A DNA stretch of 64,000 bases. Source: Hoyosella levis (lineage in GTDB: Bacteria > Actinomycetota > Actinomycetes > Mycobacteriales > Mycobacteriaceae). The notes under the pieces were generated by a model, which saw nothing but the letters and a program-made list of their open reading frames with translations, had not been told where the DNA came from and ran no database searches. This document shows positions 36,857-45,196 of the stretch, in pieces (the stretch's first letter is position 1; every line of letters begins with the position of its first letter). The stretch covers positions 33,857 through 97,856 of the forward strand of contig NZ_BQYM01000014.1 in NCBI RefSeq assembly GCF_026008515.1, in the 5' to 3' direction. The position numbers were made by a program, and so were the translations under genes.

Positions 36857-37648
36857 TCACCATCCGGGGGTTGGCGGGGCGATGGGTGGGTTTGGTCCTG
36901 GCGGGGGCCGGTGCTCGGGGTCTTGCGAGGAGTACTGGGGCCAATAGGGGCGGTCGGGGTCGCGGTCGCGGGTGTTGTACCAGGTGCTGCAGTAGTCGAA
37001 GTCGCCCGATTGGTAGAGGTCAATGGCGCGCCAGCCGTCGAATGCGTTCCAGGTGGGGGCGCGCAGTCCGGTGGGTGCCGGTGGCGGTGCGGGCGGGTCG
37101 GTGGTGTCGCGGGCGAGGGTGAGCTTCCTGGTAGTGACGCGGGTAATGGCTACGCGCGGCCAGTCGAACGTGGCGCCGGCATCAAAGGAACTCGCTGCGT
37201 AGCTGTCGTCGATACAGAACTCGGCGGTGAGCTCGTCGCCGGTCCAGCCGATCCTGTAGATGTGGTAGTCACGGGTTCCGGTCACGCGTCGCTGCTTGCC
37301 CCGGGTCTCGAGGGTGGTGGGCAGGCCGAAGCTCGTCTGGCTGTCGAGGTAGTCGTTCCAGAATTCGTCGAGGCCGGGAAAGGCTCCTTCCTCGCCGACG
37401 AATCCAGCGATGGCCAGAGCCTCTGCAGTGGCGCGGACGATGGTGGCCTCGGGGGAGAGCAGGTCGATGCCGTCGGCGGCGGTCCAGGCGAAAGTGACGT
37501 CGCCAGTCTCATCGATGGGGAAGACGTAATCGCTGGGTGCTGCGGATGGGGGCGTGGCTGGTTCGCTGGGACCGGTGGTGGTGCAGCCGGCGAGCAGGAG
37601 GGCGGGCGCCAGCGCGAAGGCGGCTATGCGTCGTCGGAACGTTGTCAT
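36857..37648 (-). CDS. lipoprotein of the type VII-associated operon
   Basis: 263-aa lipoprotein. The signal peptide is basic (TTFRRR), then hydrophobic, ending in the lipobox LLAGC. The mature part starts with a Pro/Thr/Ser-rich linker, then a globular domain with a YHIYRIGWTGDELTAEFCIDD segment and a C-terminal WRAIDLYQSGDFDYCSTWYNT; the two cysteines may form a disulphide. The Pro-rich tail ends the protein. Its ATG overlaps the stop of the 778-aa gene by 4 bp, so the two are coupled. I do not recognise the globular domain. Confidence 0.85.
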   Translation of the reverse strand: MTTFRRRIAAFALAPALLLAGCTTTGPSEPATPPSAAPSDYVFPIDETGDVTFAWTAADGIDLLSPEATIVRATAEALAIAGFVGEEGAFPGLDEFWNDYLDSQTSFGLPTTLETRGKQRRVTGTRDYHIYRIGWTGDELTAEFCIDDSYAASSFDAGATFDWPRVAITRVTTRKLTLARDTTDPPAPPPAPTGLRAPTWNAFDGWRAIDLYQSGDFDYCSTWYNTRDRDPDRPYWPQYSSQDPEHRPPPGPNPPIAPPTPGW

Positions 37649-39981
37649 GATTGGTCCCAATCTCCTCGGGCGAGGCGAGTGTAGTGCTCGTTGCTCCCGG
37701 GCTTCGCATCGGCGCGGATGGTCGCGTCCTCGGTCCCGTACTCATAGCGGTTCAGGACGTGTCCAAGCCCATGCTGGTGGAGCGCCTCGGCTAGCGAGCC
37801 GCGCAGATGTTCAAGTTGCTCAACTTCAACGGCCCATTGTTGAACCTCCCCAACGGTCGCGGGCCGTGGTTCCCCCGTCTCATCGATCAACGCCTCGGGG
37901 TACTGGTCGAGGGGCAGTCCGGAGGCGATGGCGATGGCCTGCAACTGCTGCAAGGTGACGCTGCGGTCCTCCGCTCCAAGGTCAGCGTTGCGGCTGAACG
38001 TCTCGTAATCGACCAATCCGTCGGGGGTGGTGTAGTCGCCGAACACGGCGGTGAGCAATCCCGCGACGGGCGCGCCGACCGTGGGGAGCGCGCCGACGGT
38101 GCCTGCGATAACACTGTTCGTGCCCTGGCGGGTGGCCTTGACGTGGTCGTCGACTTCGCGCGCGTAGGTCTCGCGGTGGCCTTGTTCGGCGGTGAGCGCG
38201 GATTCGAGGTATGTCGACAGTCGTCCATTGGCGGAGCCGAGGAATTGCGCTTCCGCGCCGCCGACGTTGGGCACGGAGCTCGCGTTCATCACCTGCTGGA
38301 TGTCGACATTCGCGGCGAGTGCCTCTGCGGCTTTCTCGTCGGTACTGATCAGCGTCATGAAGCGAACGCTGTCGCCCGGGGTGATGTATCGGATCTCGTC
38401 GAGGCCGGACAGGCTGTGGTGCATCCCGCCGAGCGCGTTCATGTAGGGCGCGGAGGATGCGGCGAGCTGCTGGGCGAGGGCGGGGTTCTGTTGGCCGAGG
38501 GAGCCGCCGCTGGTGCTCATCAGCTCCTGGAAGTTGTTGCCTCCGCTGCCGGTGGTGGTTGTGGTGGTGATCTCGATGAGGTCGGTGAAGCCGTGTTGCC
38601 CGCGCGCGCGGATGGCGGGATCGTCGCTGAGGGCGTCGGTGCCGATCCATTCGAGCATCGCTGTGATGGGCTGCGAATCCTCCCAGTCGCGCGTCATGAG
38701 GGGAATGACAGTGGGGTCGCGGTCGTAGCCCTCGATGGCATGGCCGTCGCTGGTTGTTCCGGCGAGCAGCGCGGCGGACGCGTCGGGGTTGCGCGCAGCG
38801 ACACCGAGCAGGTCCTCGAGCGCGGTGCTGTAGTGCTCGTCGCGCTCGCTGGCGAAGTAGGTGTCGAGGCCGATCCCAGTCATGCTGGGCGAGGATCGGT
38901 GATCGCGTGCTTCCCGCGCTTCGAGCTCAAGATTGGCTGCATGCCGCCCAAGCTCGATTCCGAGGCGCTCGCCCGGGGGCAGGGAAGGATCGGAGCTGGC
39001 CAGAAGCGAAGCAAAAGCCGCCATCTGGCGTGGTGGTGGGCCTTGGCCTTCGGCATTGGCATCTGGACCATCGCCGTAGCAGTCGCCGATGAGAGCGCGG
39101 ATATCGGCTGGCAGATCGTCGTACCCACCTGTTGAGCCGCCGCCACTGCCGATGTTCTCGTTCGACACGATCAGTACGGCATTGGCAAGGGCTTCGATAT
39201 TCGCTGCGCTCTCGGGCGTAGCTTGCGCGGCGAAGGAATCGTGAAGGCGCATGATGCCGTCGAGGCCCGCGGTGCGAACAAGCTCACCCAGATATCCGCG
39301 GGTCGATTCGGGCACGTCGAGGACCGTTCCTCCCTCGGCGAGCACGCGGATCTGCTCGGCGCTGAGCCCGGCTGTCCGCAAATCCTGGCCAATGCGCGTG
39401 AGCTCGCTGTCGGTCAGTTCCCGCTCGCTGCCGAGCAGTTGCCCAGCCTCCCGGCCCTGCTTCGCGGACAGCCCCTCTCCCTCGGGCTTATGTTCCCGCA
39501 GGACCGCCGTGATGTCGTTGATAGCGCGCGCGGTACGGGTGTCGATGCGGTCGAACTCATCGATGAAGCTCGCCAGGCGCCCCTGCAACGTGGCTGCCTC
39601 ATTGACGGTGGAGGAATCCGCGGACGGAGGAACGTGGACCGTCCAGTCATCGGTGACAGTCAAGCCCTGCGCCTCCGCCCCCATGCACAGGGATCGCACA
39701 TCGCTGACCAGGGGAGCGAGCGCATTCATGGCGGCGGTGCACTCCAGCGCGAAGTCCTCCAGCGCGAACGCGACCTTCTTGTTCCGACCATTCTCGCGGT
39801 GTCCACGATCCTCGGCAGCGTCACGGGCAACGCCCGTCCACTCGATCGCCTCGCTGGTGAACGTGAGCATCAAGGAGTTGCTCTCCTCGAGGATCGTGCT
39901 GGCCAGACGGCTCGCGCGGTTCTCGCCCACCGACAGCACCGCCGGCCAGGTCTGCTCCCACTGGGAACGCGTCGGTCTCAT
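37645..39981 (-). CDS. large helical protein of an EspC-type (type VII secretion) operon (778 aa)
   Basis: N-terminal about 100 residues are a helical WXG100-like region; a long mostly helical middle part follows (polar, Glu/Ala-rich, with a Gly-Ser loop GSGGGSTGGYDDLP near 285 and a Thr run around 465); then a small hydrophobic, Gly-rich stretch (VIAGTVGALPTVGAPVAGLLTAVFG) near 650. This layout resembles proteins annotated in mycobacteria and relatives as TPR-repeat-region proteins encoded after EspC-like genes. No enzyme motif was found. It is sandwiched, with 4-bp overlaps at both ends, between the EspC-like gene and a lipoprotein gene. Secretion by an ESX system is inferred. Confidence 0.75.
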   Translation of the reverse strand: MRPTRSQWEQTWPAVLSVGENRASRLASTILEESNSLMLTFTSEAIEWTGVARDAAEDRGHRENGRNKKVAFALEDFALECTAAMNALAPLVSDVRSLCMGAEAQGLTVTDDWTVHVPPSADSSTVNEAATLQGRLASFIDEFDRIDTRTARAINDITAVLREHKPEGEGLSAKQGREAGQLLGSERELTDSELTRIGQDLRTAGLSAEQIRVLAEGGTVLDVPESTRGYLGELVRTAGLDGIMRLHDSFAAQATPESAANIEALANAVLIVSNENIGSGGGSTGGYDDLPADIRALIGDCYGDGPDANAEGQGPPPRQMAAFASLLASSDPSLPPGERLGIELGRHAANLELEAREARDHRSSPSMTGIGLDTYFASERDEHYSTALEDLLGVAARNPDASAALLAGTTSDGHAIEGYDRDPTVIPLMTRDWEDSQPITAMLEWIGTDALSDDPAIRARGQHGFTDLIEITTTTTTGSGGNNFQELMSTSGGSLGQQNPALAQQLAASSAPYMNALGGMHHSLSGLDEIRYITPGDSVRFMTLISTDEKAAEALAANVDIQQVMNASSVPNVGGAEAQFLGSANGRLSTYLESALTAEQGHRETYAREVDDHVKATRQGTNSVIAGTVGALPTVGAPVAGLLTAVFGDYTTPDGLVDYETFSRNADLGAEDRSVTLQQLQAIAIASGLPLDQYPEALIDETGEPRPATVGEVQQWAVEVEQLEHLRGSLAEALHQHGLGHVLNRYEYGTEDATIRADAKPGSNEHYTRLARGDWDQS

Positions 39982-40307
39982 TCCGCCCCCTCGATACCCG
40001 CGATATCCGCGCCCAGAATCGCATCAGCACCATCCATATCGTTCCAGGTCAGCCGCGCGACCTGGGCCAGATCGAGAGCGCGATCCGACATGTGGGCCAG
40101 CGCCCCGGACAATGCGCTGGAGAATTCGGTCAGCGCACGAGCAGTATCGGAAGCAGGCAACGCGGCTGCCACTTCGTCCGTGACCTCGGCAGCGTGGTGG
40201 GCGCCGATCTCGCTCGCGAACGCCTCGAGAGCGCCGATCAATTCAGTGACCGCCGACGGAGTGATCCACAGACCGCCCGGCGCGCCAAGAACAGGGGGCT
40301 GGGTCAT
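39978..40307 (-). CDS. EspC/WXG100-like small protein
   Basis: 109-aa, all-helical protein lacking a signal peptide, with the size and composition of EspC/WXG100-type type VII secretion targets. Helix 1 is TPSAVTELIGALEAFASEIG; a later LTWNDMDGADAI contains a Trp near a turn, though it is not a textbook W-x-G. ATG 40307 is preceded by GGAGGAA. It is the first gene of a three-gene operon with 4-bp overlaps, and in related organisms such a small protein acts as the export partner of the large protein that follows. That role is inference. Confidence 0.7.
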   Translation of the reverse strand: MTQPPVLGAPGGLWITPSAVTELIGALEAFASEIGAHHAAEVTDEVAAALPASDTARALTEFSSALSGALAHMSDRALDLAQVARLTWNDMDGADAILGADIAGIEGAE

Positions 40308-40572
40308 GCGCGGATTCCTCCCGGTCGTGGACTCTCCATGCATGAATAGATGCATTGGAGCGACGAACGGTTCCATCGGGGAGCGTGATGTAGCGCACAG
40401 TGGGCGGGGTGAGTGCCTGCGCGGGGGTCCCGAGCCCGCCGATCGTGAAGAACTGGCCACGTCCAGCGTGGCTACGCTGTCACGATCGGGGGTGGGCGAC
40501 CGAGCCCAGGCCGCCCCGGTCCCACACCACCCAATTCAGCCACGCCACGCCCCCCGCGCCCCCCCCGCCTCG

Positions 40573-41055
40573 TCAGTGCCCGGTGGCCGCGGAATCGAGG
40601 GATAGTGTCATCCCGCCCCACACGGCTCGTGACCCCGAGTCGCCGATGCGGTAGGTCTGGTAGCAGACGGCTATGCCCACGACGATGGTGATTATGGCGA
40701 CGGCGGTCGGGATGGCTGCGTTGAGCTTGCGCTGCTTGCCGAGCACGTGAACGCCGGTGACCAGGGCGGATACCAGGACGAGCGCGGCCGAGAAGTAGAT
40801 CATTGTTTCGCCGAGTTCTTTGTGCTCGGCGATCAGTTCGGGCGGGAACACTTCGGCGAGGGATTCGCCCGCGCTGGTCGTCAGGGGGGTCAGGGCGAGT
40901 ATCACCAGTGATAGCGGCAGGAGGGTGACGACGAAGCGTTCGCGGGCCGCGGGCCAGACGGCGCATGTGATCAGCAGGAGCGCTAGCGCGGGTGGCAGCA
41001 CCACCATGAAGTGAACGAGGAGGGGATGTGCGGGCAGTCCGTTGAATGTCGACAC
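40573..41055 (-). CDS. DUF2231 membrane protein
   Basis: 160-aa membrane protein with four hydrophobic segments. The N-terminal FNGLPAHPLLVHFMVVLP is the DUF2231 signature (GLPAHPLLVH, with two conserved His suited to haem or metal contact), and ELGETMIYFSAALVLVSA follows in the third segment. Function of the family is not established; members are often near redox proteins. It stands alone here, after the TetR gene on the same strand with a 40-bp gap. Confidence 0.88.
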   Translation of the reverse strand: MSTFNGLPAHPLLVHFMVVLPPALALLLITCAVWPAARERFVVTLLPLSLVILALTPLTTSAGESLAEVFPPELIAEHKELGETMIYFSAALVLVSALVTGVHVLGKQRKLNAAIPTAVAIITIVVGIAVCYQTYRIGDSGSRAVWGGMTLSLDSAATGH

Positions 41056-41077
41056 GGTTCGATCCTAGTTTCCCCGG

Positions 41078-41112
41078 TCACGCACTATCCGGGGTTCACG
41101 CACTATCCGGGG
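41078..41112. repeat. 18-bp tandem duplication at the TetR gene end
   Basis: TCACGCACTATCCGGGG occurs at 41078-41094 and again at 41096-41112, one base apart. The second copy holds the last codons and stop of the TetR gene, so the gene's end (Pro-Asp-Ser-Ala-stop) is present twice in a row. A slipped-strand duplication. Confidence 0.8.
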
Positions 41113-41746
41113 ATCGCGTGGCCACGCCAGTTTTCGTCGCGGCGAGCAGGATCTCTACGCAGTGGTCGATGATCTCCTGGCGAGTGGCTTTGAGCTGGCC
41201 GGACAGCCACGAGAGGAAGATCGCACCGAGGCTGCCCGCGAGCCCGGTCGCGATCAGTGCACGCTTGGTGCGGCCGAGCTCGTGGGGGATCTGCTGGAGG
41301 ACCAGCTTGGTGAACCGGGGGACTGTGGCGATGCTGAGGCCGTTCAGTGCGGGTTCCGATAGCGGTTCGACGAGGAGCAGCCGGCCTTTGCGGGGGTCGT
41401 CGATGGTGAGCCTGACGAATTCCTCCACCGCGGCCCGGATCTGCTCGTCTTCCCGCGCGGTGCCAGGCACTGCTGCGACGAGCGCATCGTGTGCCTCTGC
41501 GGCGACCTGCTCGTAGAGCTCGACGAGCAAGGCGTCCCGATTGGGGAAGCTTTCGTAGAAGTATCGATCGGTGAGCGCTGACGCTCGGCACAACGAGCGC
41601 ACTGTCACGGCCGCGCAACCGTTCTCGCCGATCAGGTCGAGGGCGGTGTCCAACAGTGCGCCGCGGCGAAAAGCACGTCGTTCATCCATCGTCGTGCCGC
41701 TCCATGTTCGCGGCGGCGTAGGCCTGGTTTCCTCTCGCGCGGTCAA
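41096..41746 (-). CDS. TetR-family transcriptional regulator
   Basis: 216-aa regulator. The N-terminal DNA-binding domain reads RRGALLDTALDLIGENGCAAVTVRSLCRASALTDRYFYESFPNRDALL with the typical helix-turn-helix; the C-terminal ligand domain is helical with no motif that names the effector. It is divergent from a fatty-acid/aldehyde operon and is most likely its repressor, with acyl-CoA as a natural effector. The TTG at 41746 has a GGGAG site; an ATG at 41689 gives a 197-aa form with a weaker site. Confidence 0.9.
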   Translation of the reverse strand: MTAREETRPTPPRTWSGTTMDERRAFRRGALLDTALDLIGENGCAAVTVRSLCRASALTDRYFYESFPNRDALLVELYEQVAAEAHDALVAAVPGTAREDEQIRAAVEEFVRLTIDDPRKGRLLLVEPLSEPALNGLSIATVPRFTKLVLQQIPHELGRTKRALIATGLAGSLGAIFLSWLSGQLKATRQEIIDHCVEILLAATKTGVATRSPDSA

Positions 41747-41797
41747 CGACGACTCCCTTCTCGGACGCAGCGACTCATCCTAGCGGCGTAGCGTTGC

Positions 41798-41813
41798 TGT
41801 GGCGCACGTCACA
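41798..41813. promoter_or_regulatory. CRP/GlxR-like site upstream of the acyl-CoA dehydrogenase operon
   Basis: TGTGGCGCACGTCACA differs from the CRP/GlxR consensus TGTGA-N6-TCACA at one base of the left half. It lies just upstream of the predicted -35 of the operon, a position suited to activation. Confidence 0.35.
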
Positions 41814-41823
41814 TTTGCGATAG

Positions 41824-41872
41824 ATTGACGACGCCCGTCCTCAATCTTACTGTGAGGACAGGCGTCATCAAT
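41824..41872 (+). promoter_or_regulatory. long palindromic operator over the operon promoter
   Basis: Two 20-bp inverted arms (41824-41843 and 41853-41872; core GACGCC-C/T-GTCCTCA) with two mismatches and a 9-bp centre. A plausible promoter lies inside it: TTGACG (41825-41830), 17 bp, TACTGT (41848-41853). A protein bound here would block transcription of the dehydrogenase operon starting at 41899, and the divergent TetR gene is the obvious candidate. A hairpin in the transcript is the alternative reading. Confidence 0.55.
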
Positions 41873-41898
41873 TGTTCGCGCTGGACAGAGAGGCCTGC

Positions 41899-43158
41899 AT
41901 GTACGAGTGGTCCGAGACTGACCATCTGATCATCGACTCCGTTCGCGGCTTCATGGACGCCGAGGTCCGGCCCTATCGCGACGGGCTCGAATCAGGCGAG
42001 GTATCGCCCTATCCCATCCTGCGCAAGATGATGAAGACGTTCGCGATCGACCAGATGGCGAGCGAAACGCTTCAGAAGATCATTGCGAAGGAAGAAGCCA
42101 AGGAAGCCGCCGTCGCCGCGGGCGAGGAGCCCCCGCCCAGCAAGAAGGGGATCGGTGGCCTCGGTGGCCAGGAGACGATGGCGATCATCCTCACCAAGGA
42201 ACTGTGCGCCGCCTGCATGGGATTGTTCGTCACCTGGGGCGTGCACATGGGGCTCGGTGTCGCCACCATCATGAAGGAAGGCACGCTGGCCCAGAAGAAG
42301 CGGTGGCTGCCCGAGCTCGTGACCTTTGACAAGCTCGCGGCCTGGGCCATCACTGAGCCGGAATCGGGCTCCGACGCGTTCGGCGGGATGAAGTCCTACG
42401 TCAAGCGCGACGGGGACGGGTACATCCTCAATGGGCAGAAGACCTTCATCACCAACGGTCCCGAGGCTGACGTCGTCATCGTGTACGCGAAGCTCGACGA
42501 GGGTGATCAGTCGGTCGCTAAGCGGGACCGCAAGGTGCTCGGCTTTGTCCTCGACCGCGGCATGGAGGGGTTCGCCCAGGGCAAGCCCTTCAAGAAGATG
42601 GGAATCAACTCCTCCCACACCGGTGAGCTCTTCTTCGACAATGTCCGCCTGGGCCGCGACCGGCTCCTGGGCGAGACCGAAGAGCGCCGCGGCACCGGAG
42701 ACGGTCGCGACAGCGCGCGCGAAGGCTTTGTCGTCGAGCGCATGGGAGTCGCAGCGATGGCCCTCGGCGTCATCGAGGAATGCCAGCGCATCTGCCTCGA
42801 CTACGCGAGGTCCCGGGAGCTGTGGGGCCAGCCGATCGGCGACTTCCAGCTCATCCAGCTGAAGATCGCGAACATGGAGATCGCGCGGATCAATGTGGAG
42901 AACATGGTCTTCCGCGGCATCGAGATGGGGCGGGACGGCAAGATGCCCACCCTGGCGGAGGCATCCGCGATCAAGGCGTACTCGTCGCAAGCTGTCACCG
43001 ATGTCGCGATGGAGGCCGTGCAATTGCTCGGTGGCAATGGCTACATGCGCGAGTACGCGGTCGAGCAGATGGCCCGCGATGCAAAGTCGCTCATGATCTA
43101 TGCGGGGAGCAATGAAGTGCAGATCACCCACATCGCGAAAGGCTTGCTCAGGAAATGA
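41899..43158 (+). CDS. acyl-CoA dehydrogenase
   Basis: 419-aa flavoprotein of the acyl-CoA dehydrogenase family. Family segments visible are WAITEPESGSDAFGG (FAD and substrate loop), NGQKTFITNG, MGINSSHTGELFFDNVRL and the C-terminal VQLLGGNGYMREYAVEQMARDAKSLMIYAGSNEVQ, whose Glu region fits the catalytic base positions. An insertion of about 30 Lys/Glu/Ala/Pro-rich residues (around 62-92, AKEEAKEAAVAAGEEPPPSKK) sits in the N-terminal helical domain and is not usual. The ATG follows AGAGG. First gene of a four-gene operon. Confidence 0.95.
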   Translation: MYEWSETDHLIIDSVRGFMDAEVRPYRDGLESGEVSPYPILRKMMKTFAIDQMASETLQKIIAKEEAKEAAVAAGEEPPPSKKGIGGLGGQETMAIILTKELCAACMGLFVTWGVHMGLGVATIMKEGTLAQKKRWLPELVTFDKLAAWAITEPESGSDAFGGMKSYVKRDGDGYILNGQKTFITNGPEADVVIVYAKLDEGDQSVAKRDRKVLGFVLDRGMEGFAQGKPFKKMGINSSHTGELFFDNVRLGRDRLLGETEERRGTGDGRDSAREGFVVERMGVAAMALGVIEECQRICLDYARSRELWGQPIGDFQLIQLKIANMEIARINVENMVFRGIEMGRDGKMPTLAEASAIKAYSSQAVTDVAMEAVQLLGGNGYMREYAVEQMARDAKSLMIYAGSNEVQITHIAKGLLRK

Positions 43159-43631
43159 CCGGCCCCAATGAGTCCCCGCCCTTCGCGGACATGATCAATG
43201 GCACGCTCGGGCTGGTCATCCCGATCGCTCACAAGATGGGCGTCGAAGCCGTGGAGGTCCGTCGGGGATTCGCCGCTACCACCGTTCCGGCGGAAGGAAA
43301 CGGCAACCATTTCGGCGTGATGTATTCGGGTGTGCTGTTCACCGTGGCGGAGATCCTCGGTGGCGCGATCGCCGTGGCAACCTTCGACAACTCGCGGTTC
43401 TACCCGCTGGTCAAGGATCTGCGGATCACCTTCAAGCACCCGGCCAAGACCGACGTCCGGGCTGAGGCACTGCTCGATGACACTGAGATCGAGCGGATCG
43501 CTGAGGAAGCAGCGGCGAACGGCAAGTCCGATTTTGAGCTCAATGCGACGATCACCGATACGGACGGCACGGTCGTGGCGACGACGACAGGGCTCTACCA
43601 GCTGCGCGCGCACAGCAAGCAGGGAATGTGA
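43155..43631 (+). CDS. hot-dog fold (PaaI/DUF4442-like) thioesterase
   Basis: 158-aa single hot-dog domain. GNGNHFGVMYSGVLFTVAEILGGA holds the active-site helix with the conserved His/Glu-type residues, and YPLVKDLRITFKHPAKTDVRAEA is the central strand. Fits the PaaI-like/DUF4442 group that hydrolyses acyl-CoA. ATG overlaps the dehydrogenase stop by 4 bp. In this operon it may release the acid from a CoA intermediate or protect the CoA pool. Confidence 0.88.
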   Translation: MTGPNESPPFADMINGTLGLVIPIAHKMGVEAVEVRRGFAATTVPAEGNGNHFGVMYSGVLFTVAEILGGAIAVATFDNSRFYPLVKDLRITFKHPAKTDVRAEALLDDTEIERIAEEAAANGKSDFELNATITDTDGTVVATTTGLYQLRAHSKQGM

Positions 43632-43678
43632 CGCAGCGCAGCCCGCGAGCAATACCGCCACTCACGAAAGGCAGCCGC

Positions 43679-45196
43679 ATGACCACGATCGACGAAAGCA
43701 GGAAAACCGTTGAGGTCACCTCGCCGGTCGACGGACGGGTCGTGGGCTCGCTGACCGCGCATTCGACGGCAGACGTCGCCAGCATTGCGTCGCGGGTGCG
43801 CGCCCACCAGCCCGAATGGGAGGCGCTTGGCACCAAAGGACGTGTCGAATGGGTGCGCAAGTACCGCGACTGGCTTTTCGACCACAACGACGAGATCAGC
43901 GAGATCCTGCGGCAGGAGACAGGCAAGTCCGAGCACGATGCCCGGCTGGAGATCCCCTTCTCGATCGACAATCTCAACTACTACGCCAACAATGCTGCCA
44001 AGTTCCTCGCGCCGGAGAAGCCCTGGCCGGCCTCGGTGCTCACAAGGACGCGACGGCTCGAAACGGTCTACAAGCCATATCAGCTAGTCGGTGTGATCAG
44101 CCCCTGGAACTTTCCGATCGCGCTGTCGATGTTCGATGCGATACCGGCCCTTCTCGCCGGCGCCGCAGTGGTGGTGAAACCATCCACGGAAACCCCGCTC
44201 GCCGTGCATCGCATGATCGAGGGCTGGGCCGGGATCGGTGCACCCGATGTGCTCGCCTGCGCGGTGGGATCCGGTGGCGTGGGAACCGCGGTCGTCGACA
44301 ACGTTGACTACGTGCAATTCACTGGTTCGACCGAGACCGGCATCTCCGTGGGCAAGCGCGCGGCGGAACGGTTGATCCCGTGCGGCCTCGAGCTCGGCGG
44401 AAAGGACCCGGCCATCGTTCTGGCAGACGCGGACATCCAGATGACAGCCCAGGGCATCGCCTACTGGGGGCTGGTCAACTCGGGCCAGATGTGCACCTCG
44501 GTCGAACGGATCTATGTCGAGGATGCGATCTATCCGGAGTTCGTGGAGGCACTGACAAAGGTGGTTCGCGGCTTGCGCCAGGACGGGGAAGCTGGCTTCG
44601 ACACAGACATTGGGGCAATGGTCACCGAGTCGCAGGTCGCGCTGGTGGGCGAGCACATCGCGGATGCGGTAGCGAAAGGTGCGACGGTCAATGTCGGCGG
44701 TACCAGTTCGGGCCAATTCATCGCCCCGACAGTCCTGTCGAACGTGGATCATTCGATGCGCGTGATGAACGAGGAGACATTCGGCCCGGTCCTGCCAGTC
44801 ATGCGAGTTTCTGATGCTGATGAAGCGGTAGGGCTGGCCAACGACTCCGTATTTGGACTCTCGGCGAGCGTGTGGGGTGGGAACACCGAACGAGCGCGCG
44901 AGGTGGGCGCGAGGCTCGAGGCGGGCTCCGTGGTCATCAATGACGGCTCTGCCCACCTCATCTGCTTCCCGGTTCCCCAGAGCGGGTGGAAGACCTCGGG
45001 CATCGGGGGAAGGTTCGGCGGTGCCGACGGCATCCGGAAATACACCAGGACTCAAGCATTTGTCAGCCACCGGGTCGAGGTTTCAGCCCTCTCCAAGCTG
45101 CTGTGGTATCCGTACTCCGCGACAAAATCCAAGGCGATCATGCGCACGATGCGATTCCTGGGTGCAGGCGACGTGCGAAGGAAGTTGGGAAAGTGA
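43679..45196 (+). CDS. aldehyde dehydrogenase
   Basis: 505-aa NAD(P)-dependent aldehyde dehydrogenase. Visible are the cofactor region SPWNFPIALSMFDAIPALLAGAAVVVKPS, TGSTETGISVG, the general-base Glu in LELGGKDPAIVL, the catalytic Cys in NSGQMCTSVERIYV and EETFGPVLPVM. The C-terminal 50 residues are basic and may contact membranes. ATG 43679 follows GAAAGG; a GTG at 43628 overlapping the previous stop would add 17 residues. It would oxidise a fatty or aromatic aldehyde produced or used in the same pathway. Confidence 0.94.
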   Translation: MTTIDESRKTVEVTSPVDGRVVGSLTAHSTADVASIASRVRAHQPEWEALGTKGRVEWVRKYRDWLFDHNDEISEILRQETGKSEHDARLEIPFSIDNLNYYANNAAKFLAPEKPWPASVLTRTRRLETVYKPYQLVGVISPWNFPIALSMFDAIPALLAGAAVVVKPSTETPLAVHRMIEGWAGIGAPDVLACAVGSGGVGTAVVDNVDYVQFTGSTETGISVGKRAAERLIPCGLELGGKDPAIVLADADIQMTAQGIAYWGLVNSGQMCTSVERIYVEDAIYPEFVEALTKVVRGLRQDGEAGFDTDIGAMVTESQVALVGEHIADAVAKGATVNVGGTSSGQFIAPTVLSNVDHSMRVMNEETFGPVLPVMRVSDADEAVGLANDSVFGLSASVWGGNTERAREVGARLEAGSVVINDGSAHLICFPVPQSGWKTSGIGGRFGGADGIRKYTRTQAFVSHRVEVSALSKLLWYPYSATKSKAIMRTMRFLGAGDVRRKLGK

